Shown in pieces: positions 1 to 11,707 of a stretch of DNA of 64,000 nt. The notes under the pieces are model-generated. The model did not search any database, was not told the DNA's origin, and saw nothing but the letters and a program-made list of their open reading frames with translations. The DNA is taken from positions 4,035,502 to 4,099,501 of the forward strand of contig NC_087393.1 of assembly GCF_963675165.1 (NCBI RefSeq). The letters are read 5' to 3'. Position 1 is the stretch's first letter. Each line of letters opens with the position of its first letter. This DNA comes from Halichondria panicea. Taxonomy: Eukaryota; Porifera; Demospongiae; Suberitida; Halichondriidae. A program made the position numbers and the translations under genes.

Positions 1-200
1 GCCTCTGGGTAGTCGAATTGTTACGCTATATACAACGGCCGCGTAACATAAAAGCTAATTGCTAGCTATTGCATAAATCATACAATGGCAATGTACTAAC
101 CGTAACAGTTATTAGTAGCTTCCATAATGCTCATAGCTATTGGCAAACCTAATGCAACTTTCCCTCGCTCAAATACAGAGGACTGACAGTTACTACTTAC

Positions 201-2875
201 TGGCATGATGGTGCTGTGTGGGGACTTTCCACCTTCGGAGGAGAGTGCCTCGTGAAGACCCCTCAGATAGACCGCCCTCACGTCGTCCGTCACATCCTCC
301 GGGTGCACATTCTGAAACACCCACTCCACAAGTCTGCATTGGTCATCACAGAACACGATCAAAACATATACTACAAAGCATGGGAAACACCACATAGGGT
401 CGACAAATAATAGCTGTTATGTATGCATTAGGATGGAGTGTTCCAAATGCTTTGGTAGCCATTGCCTGAGCACCTAAAGATATGAGCACAAGACGGCTAG
501 TGTGGGAGGGAGGGGTGGTGGATTCTCATGGCAACAACAAACCAATATTGGAACACACTTATTTTGAGGTGCATTCTACCTGCTTAGTTTAGTTATGGCC
601 GTTTAACTTTTAAGACAACACATACATAATCACCTCTGTGCATCTCTACCAAGGGCATGACCAATGAATCCGATACATTGCTCCACGGCAACCAGGACCT
701 CTCTCTCAGCGCTGTGGGGGAGGAGGGTAAAACCATATCAAAGGCAAACACAAAAGTTCTGCAATACACAAACTTGTATCTTGGTCAGAATCAAATTACT
801 TCGAGCACTATAAAGCATGAAAGTTGACTTTGTTTTGCCGTTACAATGGCATGTAGTACGTACCTACCGCATGCACACAGGGCGGCTTACTTGTTTAATA
901 TGATCTGATTTAAGGACTTGAAGATGGTCTCCGTGTTCTGTTCAGTATGAACTAGTTGGCTGAGACGGTAATCTCCTGAATGTAACTCGAAAAACTCAAC
1001 TATCTGTTGAGCCAGACGACAGCTGCCATCATAGTCACTAGATGACTCCAGCCTTGAGAGCAGCTGCATCAACTCATCTATAGGATCAAAGGTAATTAAG
1101 GAGAGCATGCACTTGCATTGACTAATAGTGAGATATTAGATTGCTGGTGAAAAGGTTTACTTTTTGACAAGTAGGCCAGACAATTTCCCACTTTGTGTGT
1201 ACATGCATGTACATGTACATGTGCAACGCGTAATGACTGGTACTGCATGTATTGATTAAAACACACCCATTTCCCATTTTCAAAATGGGGGTGTATAATA
1301 TCTGCAGGCTGTCCCTCCTAAAGGAACTTGTCAATGAGATATATATTATGTACATTGCTATACAGAAGCATAGAAAAATAACCCCTTCAGACGAGCTATA
1401 AAACAAAAGAAGATTGATATTTCAAATGTCAGACCACATTAGTGCATCGAAAACACCCGGAAAACATTATAATTAGCTAAAAAAAGGTACAGAAGCGTTG
1501 GTCTGAAACTCAGCTGACAATGCCAGCTGACACAATGCCATGGAAATGTTGTCCCTCTAGTTACAATGCTGTACATTAGTACATTGGTACATTTGTGTCT
1601 GTGTGTGTTCACAATGCTCTGTTTCCAAGGGAAATATCATTGGTATGCATCTTACATATAATGCGTGGTTAAGCAACTATTAAACCACAATTAACGCATC
1701 ATCGATCAAGCATAACTCACAGAAAGTAGTAATGTACATGTAGTATACCATAAATATGGCATCCGTTACAAGCATAGGCAATAGAATCTCACCAAATGCA
1801 TTGCAAAAAGTGGTCTAACATTCTTTAAATACCAGCACAACATACATGTAGTACACGATGCTATACCGTGTGCATAATTCTATATAATTGTTATGCCTGC
1901 ATCTGTACTGTACGTAGACTAGTAGTCACAGTGGCCAGGAAATAAAGGAACATCATTACGTTCCCAAAACCTACTATTACAACACTATAAATGGCCGTTT
2001 AACAGTAATAGCATAGCCATAACCGTTATCAGTACGAGTATCAAAACTACAAGCTTTTGTTACCAACAGAGTGAATTACCATGTGGTTGGTTGGTTGGTT
2101 AGAACAGCGACTTAACATTCCAGAGAATGTGGGAAGACTATCATGCTACTACCCCACACACCTCAGCCATCTACACTATCCCAACACAACACATTATATC
2201 ATATCACTGGCCACTACTAATGTATTGCTGACCTGCTTACAGTAGTATCAGTATCAAATGTACAGTATACAAACCAACAGCTTATGTATCAATAATTTTG
2301 TGTGAACTACAGAGGAACTTCGAATAGAACCGTATCTGAGGAGCTCAATTAACTCAGTAGCCAGAGAGGAAGCTATACTTACTGCAACTAATCGTATAGT
2401 TACAATAACTTGATAGAGTAGACTATGTCCTGTTTATTGAGGCGTCTCGATCGCAGGAGTTACGTTTCTATATAATTATTTGACATATGGGACTCGATTG
2501 AGCACCTGATTATAAATATCATAAGGGATTCTAACAGACCCGATAGCAACAAACATCATTTTTAGCAATATTCGAGCACTCACCAAAACTAGACCGTCCA
2601 CCAGTACCGTTTCCACGAGCTTTAAACCCACCACCCTCACTGCTACGGCTACTGCTTCGGCTGTGCTCGTCATAGTCATGGAAACTACCCTTTGGTTCAC
2701 CACGTCCACTTCGTACATCTCCGTTTCTTTTGACAAATCTTGGTGGGGCGTCATTCGAGTGCCTTTGTGCCCCACCCCTAGAGTCACGTCCTCCGTGTCC
2801 TGTTGAAGAGTCGAACCCTCCTCTGTTTTTGTGGCTGCGTTTGCCTCCTCTGTTCTGGGTCGGGCGACCACTCAT
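201..2875 (-). CDS. Unrecognised protein with RG-rich N-terminus, first four exons
   Basis: Four exons join in phase on the minus strand: 2875-2584, 1077-891, 711-634 and 333-201, with donors GTGAGT, GTAAGC, GTGATT and GTAAGT. The last donor leads off the window, so the 3' part is missing. The first ATG of the frame is at 2875. Residues 1-97 are low-complexity and rich in Gly, Arg, Ser and Asn, with several RGG or RGR groups, as in RNA-binding or nucleolar tails. From about residue 98 the sequence becomes helical and ordered (motifs FDELMQLLSRLES, ERVLVAVEQ-like ERE-VLVAVEQCIGFIG, LVEWVFQNVHPEDV), resembling an ARM/HEAT or MIF4G-like helical repeat. 230 residues are visible. I could not assign a family. 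The phase match over three introns makes a real gene likely. Confidence 0.6.
1078..2583. other. Intron 1 of the RG-rich gene
   Basis: AT-rich intron with no convincing coding sequence. It holds short palindromic CATGTACATGTA runs near 1200 and a small GGTT repeat near 2085-2100. I see no transposon ends. Confidence 0.45.
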
Positions 2876-3394
2876 AACATAGCACTGCTCTCCTCTCTGG
2901 GGGTGCCATGTGTAGGGGGTGGGCGTGGTGAGTGTATAGTTTTTGTACTTCGTACAGAACAAAATCTACTACACAGGTACGATAATACTTGGTGGATGTT
3001 GATAATTATAGACAGAGAAGTTACAAACAAGATACATATTTATAGATATGTAGATCTAGCTATCAAAAGGAAACTACATGTGTGTAATGTTTTACAATAT
3101 TAAACTTTATTTACAACCTTGTATTATTAAATAAAACTGGCTTACCTAGTGATGTACTTACTACTGGCGTGATCTACTGTCTCCGTGAGGCAGTGAACAC
3201 AATTCGCAATGGATAGATACAGCCTAGCTATAAACTTAGATTGGCGATCAGTACTTGTAGTTGCAAGGCCATCTTTTCATAGTGGGAGGGTGTGTTGGGT
3301 GGATATTTATGTGGTAGCTGACACACCCTTGAATAAAATTAATAGCCGCATTATTGCGTTTTATTTGAACAAAATCGGCCCTGTTGCAAGATCT

Positions 3395-3510
3395 GAATAC
3401 CATGCACTGTCTTCTGTGCTGTCAAACAGCTAGGGTGAACATGCATGATGAGCCCAGCACTTATACCATTCACCAAAGTGTACCTCTTTCCTGTAAAACA
3501 TACATATGGC
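3395..3510 (-). pseudogene. Decayed fragment copy of SLC35B3 exon 5
   Basis: About 110 bases match the region 40,585-40,715, which holds exon 5 of SLC35B3 and the start of its flanking introns. Shared blocks include AGGGTGAACATG, ATGAGCCCAGCACT, CACCAAAGTGTA and CCTGTAAAA, and the match runs into intron sequence (GGATATTAA). The copy has a small insertion (CATG) and a deletion of about 10 bases in the middle, which break the frame. Because intron flank is included, it arose by DNA duplication and not from a processed mRNA. No other SLC35B3 exon is seen nearby. Confidence 0.6.
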
Positions 3511-4621
3511 ATGATGCCGACGGATATTAACCATTTACCTAGATCTAGTCGGCCTGCCGAATGTTTTTTGCAAAAATTTCAATCTCTGCTATAGATCTAC
3601 CTCACCCGATTCAGATTTCTGCAACAAGCTCTCACCCACTGACTTCAATTTTCCCCCATTGGTAACCCAATATCCCAGTGAAACCCCTTTGGTATATATA
3701 TCAAACTGTATAGCGTAGGCTCTTTTCCACATAATGGCCGGAATGTGCAAGGAATTATTGATGGTTTTCGATGGCCTAAAAGTACTCTTGGAACTGCAAG
3801 ACGATCCTATATCAGGACATGATGAGGTTGGTATCAAACTGTATAGCGTACATGCACCCTCATCAGCTACTTGCCAAATGACATTTCGGGGTGCTATAAC
3901 AAGTAAGTATCAGACAGCAACAAATAGTACAATTGCATGGAGCAGATTTTTATGTGTGCACGTGAGATGTTACAACAGGCATGCAGCGCTTGCTAATAGT
4001 AGTGAGTGGCTTACTGTGCTAATGCATTTCGCCAATTGCATCTTTTGTACATGCATGCAAAGCCTATAGGGTATATCTACATCACCGGGTACATGTACGT
4101 TACCTCACTGATGTATCCATCTAACCGCTGATCATGAACTCTATAAAGCTCTATTTATATACCGTAATACTTCCCATATTGAACCTCTCTACTGTTGTAT
4201 ATAGCTTGTAGCTCTATCCTAGCTTTGAAAATACTAATAACCTTCCTCCATAATAAACAAGTCGTAGCATATGCGATCGACCCACCGAGAGATAGAGAGA
4301 GCGAGCCAGGTCCACCACACCATCATGGCATCAACAAAATAAAATCTTTTTTTGTAACTCGGCTTTCATAAAAAACTTTGACCATCACTGCGGAATTCAA
4401 GTTATGGCAGCGGAAAGAATCTCTTAAATGAATATCTTTCAACAGCGATTAACCATTGATCCAATGCCAATTTTGATTTTCTAAAAGGGACCTGCATGAT
4501 TAGGGGTTGGTGATTATGCTCGAGATATATTACCTATTTAATATGCTATTCTTTTATGCTCCCTATTATTCTTTTCAAATTGCCTATTCAAATCGCCCAT
4601 TATTCCTCCAAAGCACAACAT
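3511..4621. other. Intergenic, no supported gene
   Basis: Short open frames exist on both strands at 3589-3837 and 3734-4069 but they lack splice support and known motifs. A 19-base phrase ending CTGTATAGCG occurs twice (about 3700 and 3832), suggesting an old local duplication. Positions 4380-4530 belong to a dispersed repeat also found at 5440-5640 and 36,150-36,290. Confidence 0.4.
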
Positions 4622-4950
4622 ATAGGCCCCTAGTTGGGCGGAGCCCGACCGTCCCTGACGGGAGGTAGGGTTTCAAGCCTATGTCAGGATTTGTCTTTGC
4701 TGCAACTATAGTTGCAGCCCAATCAGATTGCAGCATTTCTACTGTGGTCTGTGTCACGTCCGGTTGCGCAACCTCAAGCAATGTAAAATTGGTTAACACC
4801 CACTTCAGAATAATAATATTCATAGAATAAAAGGATTATTCATAGCTGCTTATCAGCGTGTTACATAATTCAGCAAGACAAATCCTGACATAGGCTTGAA
4901 ACCCGACCTCCCGTCGAGGACGGTCGGGCTCCGCCCAACTAATAGGCCCC
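4622..4950. mobile_element. MITE with long TIRs and 9-bp target duplication
   Basis: The element spans 4631-4941 (311 bp). Its two ends are inverted copies of about 66 bp with only a few mismatches, starting TAGTTGGGCGGAGCCCG. It is flanked by the perfect direct repeat ATAGGCCCC at 4622-4630 and 4942-4950. A 9-bp duplication is typical of Mutator-like elements. The inside has no transposase, so it is non-autonomous. It is one of four elements here that share 9-bp duplications and termini beginning TAG. Confidence 0.85.
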
Positions 4951-5009
4951 ATGTCGTCGCACAAGTAATATCAAACTATAAATAATTGCCACGTGACTCT
5001 ATCTATTAC

Positions 5010-5100
5010 AGTGGAACCTCTGAATAAAGGACACTTTGGGAGCAGAGCTTTTGCCCTTTTCGGAGGTTATCCTCTGGTGGGAGGTTAATTCATTCAATTT
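5010..5100. repeat. Dispersed CAGTGGAACC repeat fragment
   Basis: The phrase CAGTGGAACCTCTGAATAAA and the following GGACACTTTGGGA-like text recur, diverged, at 36,520-36,680 and more weakly near 45,250. This is a dispersed repeat family in the window. No coding content. Confidence 0.5.
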
Positions 5101-5339
5101 TTATAGCCATATCAAGGAATTTTATAATAGTATGTTCATGTAATGTCTGTATGGAACCTAATTCTTGTAATATTATAGAATTGCAAGGAGATAATTAATC
5201 ACAGCAATTCTATACTATGAGAGACTCGTACTGACCTGTATTTCTGTGAAACCTGCCTATTATTATCATAATTGTTATAAATGTGCCTATTATGCCAGTA
5301 TTATGCTCAAAATTATGCTAGCATAATCTATACCAACCC

Positions 5340-5650
5340 CTAGACCTGATAATTTAATCCAAAACTTTGTGGGGGTCTAATTTGTCATTTTTCGGCCTTG
5401 GACCATGGGCTTTTATCGCTCAAATACGATTCCATTTGATCTCTTTCTTTTCTAAGCTTTCAGAAAATCATATTGATCCTCCATGAAATTCAAGTTGATG
5501 GCATGCAGCGGAAAGAATCGTCGAATCATTGGGTACTTGAATTACCTTTCAACAGCAATTATAATATAACCTTAGTTCTTATAGTTGATCCAATGTCATG
5601 CAAAAATTGATTTTCTGAAAGTTAGGAACATATATACCAACCATCATCTT
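5340..5650. repeat. Dispersed repeat, second of three copies
   Basis: Blocks such as GCAGCGGAAAGAATC, CTTTCAACAGC, TTGATCCAATG and TAATTTGTCATTTTTCGGCC are shared with 4380-4530 and, in another order, with 36,150-36,290. Frames are closed in all copies. The family is not identified. Confidence 0.45.
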
Positions 5651-6069
5651 ATCCCCATGATTTGTTCTAAGTGCCACGCATTTGTGTTGTCGTATACTGT
5701 TAGAGGGGTGGGGGTATCTCAGCCTCCGACCCTCATACATGCTTCAATAGTTCACATGTAATGATTCTTGTTACTGGGGGGGGGGGGGGGGATCATAATT
5801 ATATAATACACACACACACAATAATTATATAGATAGTGTTTCGTAGAGTTCATTCCTGCAGTGGAGAAACAGAACAGTGACTCATACGTACACAGTCACA
5901 TGACCACTCACATTTCTGGCGCCTCCCCTCCAGCTGGTTGCCTCTCTGGGAATAACAACTCGTTATATAATATAATTTTATAGTGTATGCATGTATGCAT
6001 GTGACTGGACATAGCTAGCTACTGCACACCCGCACACCTTAATTCTCCAACTGTTCCATTTTTTTTTTA
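5651..6069. other. Low-complexity intergenic DNA
   Basis: Holds a run of about 15 G near 5777, a short CA repeat near 5808 and AT-rich text. Nothing coding is seen. Confidence 0.5.
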
Positions 6070-6184
6070 TCAACTATCAACTATACACACAAATACGACA
6101 ATGGAGCATTCATTAGTGAGAGAAATCAGGGACATCTTTGATAAGGTGCATGTGCATGTAAGAGATATGAAACACATCGTACAT

Positions 6185-6475
6185 ATTGATGTCACTGAGC
6201 AGAAGCAAGGTGCAAGACGGCTAGGTTGTGCGTCTGCCACGTTCTTTGTTTGTAAAGTAGGGTCAAAGTTCATACAGTATTGTTATGTACAGAGGGATCC
6301 GACTCAGACGTACATGTTGATGTCACCGAGCAGAAGCAAGGTGCAAGAGGGCTAGGTCGCACGTCTGCCACCAAGAAGAAGAATACATTTCTTCTTTGTT
6401 TGTGAGTCACGGTTGACCTTGCAAGTGAAATGCTTGTGACATTTGTTGTGTATATATATGGGTTCCTTCTTCTCA
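6185..6475 (+). repeat. Exon-like unit present three times
   Basis: A block around GAGCAGAAGCAAGGTGCAAG and TCTGCCAC occurs at 6190-6275 and 6320-6470 and again at 9795-10,010, where a longer stretch down to GGGTTCCTTC is also shared. The first copy is open in one frame (TEQKQGARRLGCASATFF) while the others carry stops in that frame. It looks like a duplicated exon or transposon segment decaying in place. I do not recognise the protein. Confidence 0.5.
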
Positions 6476-6479
6476 TTTT

Positions 6480-7360
6480 ATTCATTCATTCAATATATAT
6501 GCATTACTTGGAAATACCACCCTTCTGTGAATCACTTTATTGCAGTGTGTTAATTAACACACAAAAGATGAGTCTGCTGTACTGCTTAAGTTTAACACCC
6601 CCTCAATGTGCACCTTAACACCTCATCATGAGTGTTGTGAAGCACAGTGTGCTTACAGAGCCTATACAGTAGTGTGCTCTGTAGCACACAATTCTGGGGT
6701 CAGTGTGTTGAATTACCTCTACACGAGTTTACAAAGCACCCTTTTGTAGCATGCATGTGTTACAAAACACCCTTTCAGAGCATGCACATGTGTTACAAAA
6801 CACCCTTTCATGGTAACAACACGTAATTACAAAATAAACATGCACCATCAATTAGTCACTGATTGTAGTCACTGTTTCCTATATATATATATATATATAG
6901 CATGCATGATGTGGAGGTCTTTGAGTGGAGATCTCTTTTCATCATCATGCCATGCCATTGCCTATATAGGGTTATGAACATGGTAGATCAATAAAAAAAG
7001 GAATGGTAAAGATCATTAAGGCAAACCAAAAGATTTTACAATTGCATAATAGCTAGTTTGTTAACTTGGAAAGCCATTGTAGCGTGTAGCAAAACTAGCC
7101 CATAGAATGTCTACTTAACAGTTAGCCTTGCACTAGAACGTAGCATGCATGGTAGCCATTAATAATTTGGACTTTGAACTTTTTAGCAACAGTCGTGTCA
7201 ATCATTTCCCACTTCATAATTATTCAGCATGCATGCAAAGTAGTTTTACCACCAAGGTATCAGCACCCACGGTGCTTTCATTTTAATTTGTGTACATGAT
7301 GGTGTTTGTGATGTGATCACTGCGTGTGAATACAAGTTACAAGTAATCTTCTTTTTTCAG
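6480..7360. other. Intergenic, no gene seen
   Basis: Short tandem echoes near 6740-6815 (about three copies of a CAAAACACCCTTTCA phrase) and a TA run near 6879. No open frame with splice signals or motifs. Confidence 0.45.
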
Positions 7361-9760
7361 CACCACAAACGAAGCGTATGCGTCTATCCCATGATGCGGA
7401 TGAGATTAGCATGCATGTGTAAGTGCTGCCTAGAGATAATGTTTAACCTTTCATTCGGTCCAGGGAAATCAGAAAATTTATATCCTTTTTGTTTTACAGA
7501 CAAAACGTTTTGGGTATGTTGAAGACTGCTTATCAAACAATTTACCACAACAGGGCACCACCCTTGAATTGTCCGATGGCGTGTCTCCTCTCTTCGGTTT
7601 GACAGTAAAATCCATTTTTGTTAGGAAGGCATACATAGGTTGTGCAGGTATAGGACAGAGTCAATTATCCGATATTGAACACATTTCATTTTTGACCACA
7701 ATTACAAAGTATAATTATATATAATATATATTATTATTGTTAATTTGTGATGCAATCTGAGAAAAGGGACCACTTGGCTTGATTTTTAAAAGTTGAGATA
7801 TCTATGCATACTGATAGAGTAGAGAAATGCCTACGTAATGCTATGCTTAACTAGCATGCACGGCTATTACGCCCTTCGCAAAGATCCTCAAGAATCAATT
7901 TTATTGGTACTAACTGACAGCTCTACTTACCATATATTCAAGGCAACGTCCCTTCTATATAGCTCTCTTGTTGCTTAATTGCAGGGAACTTGAAGAGAAT
8001 ACTTGAAGCAGAAGTTTCGAAACGGACATACCGTAGAAGGAAAGGGTTATCATTCCTAGACATCCAGCAGTACTAGCGCTGCTAACAACAGAAAACGCAG
8101 ATATGCGGAAAGTATGCATTTTACAATGATTAGCCCTCTGTTCTCCGGTTGCAGTGTATAACTAATTTACACCCGATAATTATATTATTTTTCTACTCTG
8201 TATAGTGTGCTCTACTGATGAGCCAGAAGTTAGGCGGCTTCAGGAAGAGGCACACAAAGCCGAAAGTGGCCTTTGCTTTGATCAGAAGATGATAAAGAAA
8301 TGTATGAAATATACATATGCTGGGAGGAGATGGATCCAAAAGGACACTCCATCAAAATCATCAAAATGTTTCCTTCACTTGGAGAATCACGTTCAGTAAG
8401 TGAATAATTATATACGATGTTTGTTTGAGTTTGTTTGAGTTGCATATTATTGCATGTATGCATGTATCTTTCATTACATAGATCCGTAGAGAGCTCACAC
8501 GGGTAAAAAAACTGGGGAAGTTGGGTTGAAAAGGTTTTGGCTTGGAGACACCATGAGAAAAGGGATTCCATGAAAAAGCTCTGTACCCTTTTCTCTGAAC
8601 AGGAGTAATCACAAGGTATAAAAGCTAATTCTTAACGAATCAACTGGTCAAACATGCCATCATGATCAGCTGCTCCAATACACCAATATTATACAGGTGT
8701 TAGTGGTGTCTATACACTAAAGATTCTAACAGCACTTCTGGCAAATAAGAGCAAAGACGGGATTACAGACCTCATTCCAGGCTAGATTAATGGCCATGTA
8801 GCCATGGTTTTATAGTGTCCTATAATAATTATAGTGTTGGCGGTCTACCAGGTTTTATTTAGATCATGTTTGTCATAAATACTGCAATTAGAAGAAATGT
8901 TCTATCCAATTTAGAAAATCATGTACTTCAATAGAAAATCATGTACTTCACTTAGAAAATCATGTAGCAAAGATTAGATAAGAACTCTAAAATGCTTAGA
9001 CACTGTTTAGGAAGTTTCCACATGATTTAGAAGTCCTCAGGGCTAGTAGAACCCTCACTGCGTTCGGGATACTACAACCAGCCCTTTGGGCTTCTAAATC
9101 ATGTAGAAACTTCCTAAACAGTGTCTAACTATTATATGGCTTGACCATGTCTATAATGTACAGCTATTGCATGATTATCCCTAACTATATACTTTATCAT
9201 GATTACAGGGCACAGTTAACTTGCAGGAGGAAGTCGCTCAGTTACCTCTAATTGCACAAATTGTTGTGCTGAATTCAGCATGACGAGTAGACGCAATACT
9301 ACATCAAATTGTAGCAAAAGAAAAATAGATGGCAAGCACTGGCAGAGTTAGGTATGTTATCTGGCTGTATCCAGATACTCTGGAGCACCTTGAAACAGCT
9401 GTGTCCCAAATAGAGAGGGAATGGGTCACGATACCCAGCCTGCTAGCTCCCACTTCACACCAGGTTTGTGCAATCAGTATAGTGCTATTATTTTGTAGGT
9501 ACTGATAATATTTTTGTTCTGCAGTCTAACTGAAACAGTTCTTCATCAAAACTTAATACCTAGGCTTGTTCAACTCCTCCGAAAGATTCTGTTCATGTTG
9601 CAGGAAGGTTAACACCGTCGAAGACCACCTAAATGCTTGTACCAAAGGTCAACCACCAGAGCTCAGTGAATCCGAGCACAGTGTTGACTCTACTAAGATC
9701 ACAGTCGAACCTCGTGTGGGAAGTGTATACCTGTACGTGGTGGTGAGGAAAACATGAATT
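7361..9760 (+). other. Exon-like segments of an unrecognised, possibly decayed gene
   Basis: Several short open segments sit between good splice-like signals. One (about 7500-7640) follows TTGTTTTACAG and is open for about 45 codons. A segment starting at 7990 follows TTAATTGCAG. Another (8206-8396) follows CTGTATAG and ends at GTAAGTG; it contains RRLQEEAHKAESG. A segment after 8480 reads IRRELTRVKKLG. A Cys-rich segment lies near 9570-9660. Phases do not join cleanly from one to the next and some frames carry stops, so a single intact gene is not supported. A weak resemblance to the conserved region upstream of HECT domains in expanded invertebrate ubiquitin-ligase-like genes is noted; a HECT remnant lies at 13.3 kb. 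Confidence 0.3.
8996..9128. mobile_element. Foldback MITE
   Basis: The two ends are inverted copies of about 38 bp starting TTAGACACTGTTTAGGAAG, with one small indel. The loop is about 55 bp. Just upstream (8905-8965) the phrase AGAAAATCATGTACTTCA is repeated three times. No target duplication could be fixed. Confidence 0.7.
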
Positions 9761-9794
9761 CAGTTGCCGTCCTTTTTTTGGGTAAGCTGTATAA

Positions 9795-10060
9795 TTGATA
9801 TCACCGAGCAGAAGAAGCAAGGTGCAAGAGGGCTAGGTCGCACGTCTGCCACCAAGAAGAAGAATGCGTTTCTTCTTTGTTTGTAAAGTAGGGTCACATG
9901 GTTGACCTTGTAACAACCTTTTGCTACAACCATGTGAAATGCTTGTGACAACCATGTTTGTTGTGTATGGGTTCCTTCATACTCAATATACCCCAGGGTG
10001 TCCAGAACATGCATTACTTGGATACATTAAGAAATTACCACCTTCTGTGAGTCATTCACT
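9795..10060 (+). repeat. Third copy of the exon-like unit of 6.2 kb
   Basis: Matches 6320-6470 closely, with small insertions such as an extra AGA triplet and an internal duplication around CAACCATGTG. See the entry at 6185. Confidence 0.5.
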
Positions 10061-10329
10061 CAGGCTTAGTTCTTTTTGTTTGTGTAATAATATTGGATGT
10101 GCTGTTGCTCGACAATTTTGAAAATCATTGGCGCTTGCGACATAAGTTGGTGGAATTTATATGATGGGTTATTGATGGGACTATTGAGACAATTATTTCA
10201 CACTACGTTTGGTGGGAAACCACACCATCATTTTTGCAGTGAAGAGTCTTGAGGTCTATAGACGCTACAAAGTTGCCTGCCTCAATACTGTGCCTCACAT
10301 GTGCAGTCAGTCACACACATTTTCTATCT

Positions 10330-10556
10330 TCACATACGTTCCCACCCCACTGGAAGGTCCACAAAATCTTCCCAATCCCAAAGAAGGGCGACTCACATCT
10401 TGTAGAAAAGCTTATTTCCTAATCTACAAATTGGAACAATTCGGCTTCCAAAGAAACCGATCATCAACTAATTCCAAAGTTTTTGACAACATAGAAAACT
10501 GAAAACCTAGATTTTAAGAAAGCTTTCGACATGGTCCCACACCCCGAGCGAGGTGG
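10330..10556 (+). pseudogene. Non-LTR reverse transcriptase remnant
   Basis: Fragments of a non-LTR retrotransposon RT appear in order on the plus strand: WKVHKIFPIPKKGD near 10,348-10,390, QFGFQRNRSSTN near 10,436-10,470, and LDFKKAFDMVPHPE near 10,507-10,550. The last includes the first catalytic Asp of the RT palm. The frame changes between them and sequence between the first two is missing, so this is a broken piece. It ends abruptly where the tandem unit beginning GAGGTGGACAAATTCC starts. The rest of the RT and the endonuclease are absent. Confidence 0.65.
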
Positions 10557-11700
10557 ACAAATTCCTTGAGTTTGCGGGCAACTGTATATAGTTGTGGAGG
10601 GTGCAGAGTGTAAGGTAACTGTTAAAGCAAGCATGCTGTGTAGTTGCTGTTTTGGAAGTGCACCGCCTTCGTTGCGTCAACGAACAATTCCTGCAAGCAT
10701 CCAATCAAAGTCTGCTGAAGATGGCAGGCCGCGACTCAGAAAGGGAGTTTATACCAGTCATGCAAAACACATACAGCGTGTAATTGTACAGGTCATAACA
10801 ATATAATTATAACGTAGTGTGACGAGTACTATATTCTACATACAGCCTAAGAAACGTGACTCTGAGGTGGACCATGCAGGTACGTTAAAGGCAGCCACTG
10901 TGTTGTCATAGTCAACCATTGATAAATGTGATCTTTCATTATTCTCTTTCGTTAAGTGTTGAAGTTGAAAATGCCAGCAAACAAAGAATGGTATTTTGAT
11001 GTGAAAGACAGCTACACTCACATCGTAAAGAATGCAACACAGGAAACCAATGGTCCTGTGTTTGCGATTAAAGCTAGTCAAGACAAGATCAGGGTATACT
11101 ATGCAGAAGAAAATGAAAAGAAAGAGAGTAACTCGTACATACAATTGTAATACTTACAACCATGCGCATAATTATACTTTACCTTTACTCAATTAATTGC
11201 AGGTGTTTTCTGAACACTCCACATCCAAGACAGTGACAATCACAATACTTATGTGTTATAATGAATAAGAGGTACAAGAACAAGAACCATGTGGAACCCA
11301 GGAAGCTGAGGGTACAAGACCACACTCACAATCACAATGGTTTATACGCAGCACGATATGGACGACTCTGAGCAAGGTGGACAAATTCCTCGAGTTTGCG
11401 GGCAACTGTAGTTGTGGAGGGTGCAGAGTGTAAAGTAACTGTTAAAGCAAAAATACTGTGTAGTTGCTGTTTTGGAAGTGCACCGCCTTCGTTGCGTCAA
11501 CGAACAATTGAAGCAATTCCTGCAAGCATCCAATCAAAGTCTGCTGAAGATGGCAGGCCGCGACTCAGAAAGTGAGTTTATACCAGTCATGCAAAACACA
11601 TACAGGTCATCGTGTGACTAGTACTATATTCTATACATACAGCCTAAGAAACGTTACTCTGAGGTGGACCAGGTGTACGTTAAAGGCAGCCACTGTGTTG
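10548..11700 (+). repeat. Tandem duplication, period about 0.82 kb
   Basis: The stretch 10,548-10,877 recurs at 11,371-11,690 at high identity, starting at GGTGGACAAATTCCT. Both copies contain an open segment with CCFGSAPPSLRQRT and IPASIQSKSAEDGRPRLRK, followed by a donor-like AAAG-GAGTTT or AAAG-TGAGTTT. Between the copies lies a segment with MPANKEWYFDVKDSY. The units look like tandemly copied exons of an unknown gene. Confidence 0.65.
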
Positions 11701-11707
11701 TCATAAT

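Noticed and set aside
96-395. Long minus-strand open frame as a whole gene
   Set aside because: Only 333-201 is coding; the rest is intron read-through on both sides of good splice signals.
2476-2871. Second minus-strand frame over the RG-rich exon
   Set aside because: It is a shadow of the exon at 2875-2584, lacks an ATG start and does not join the next exon in phase.
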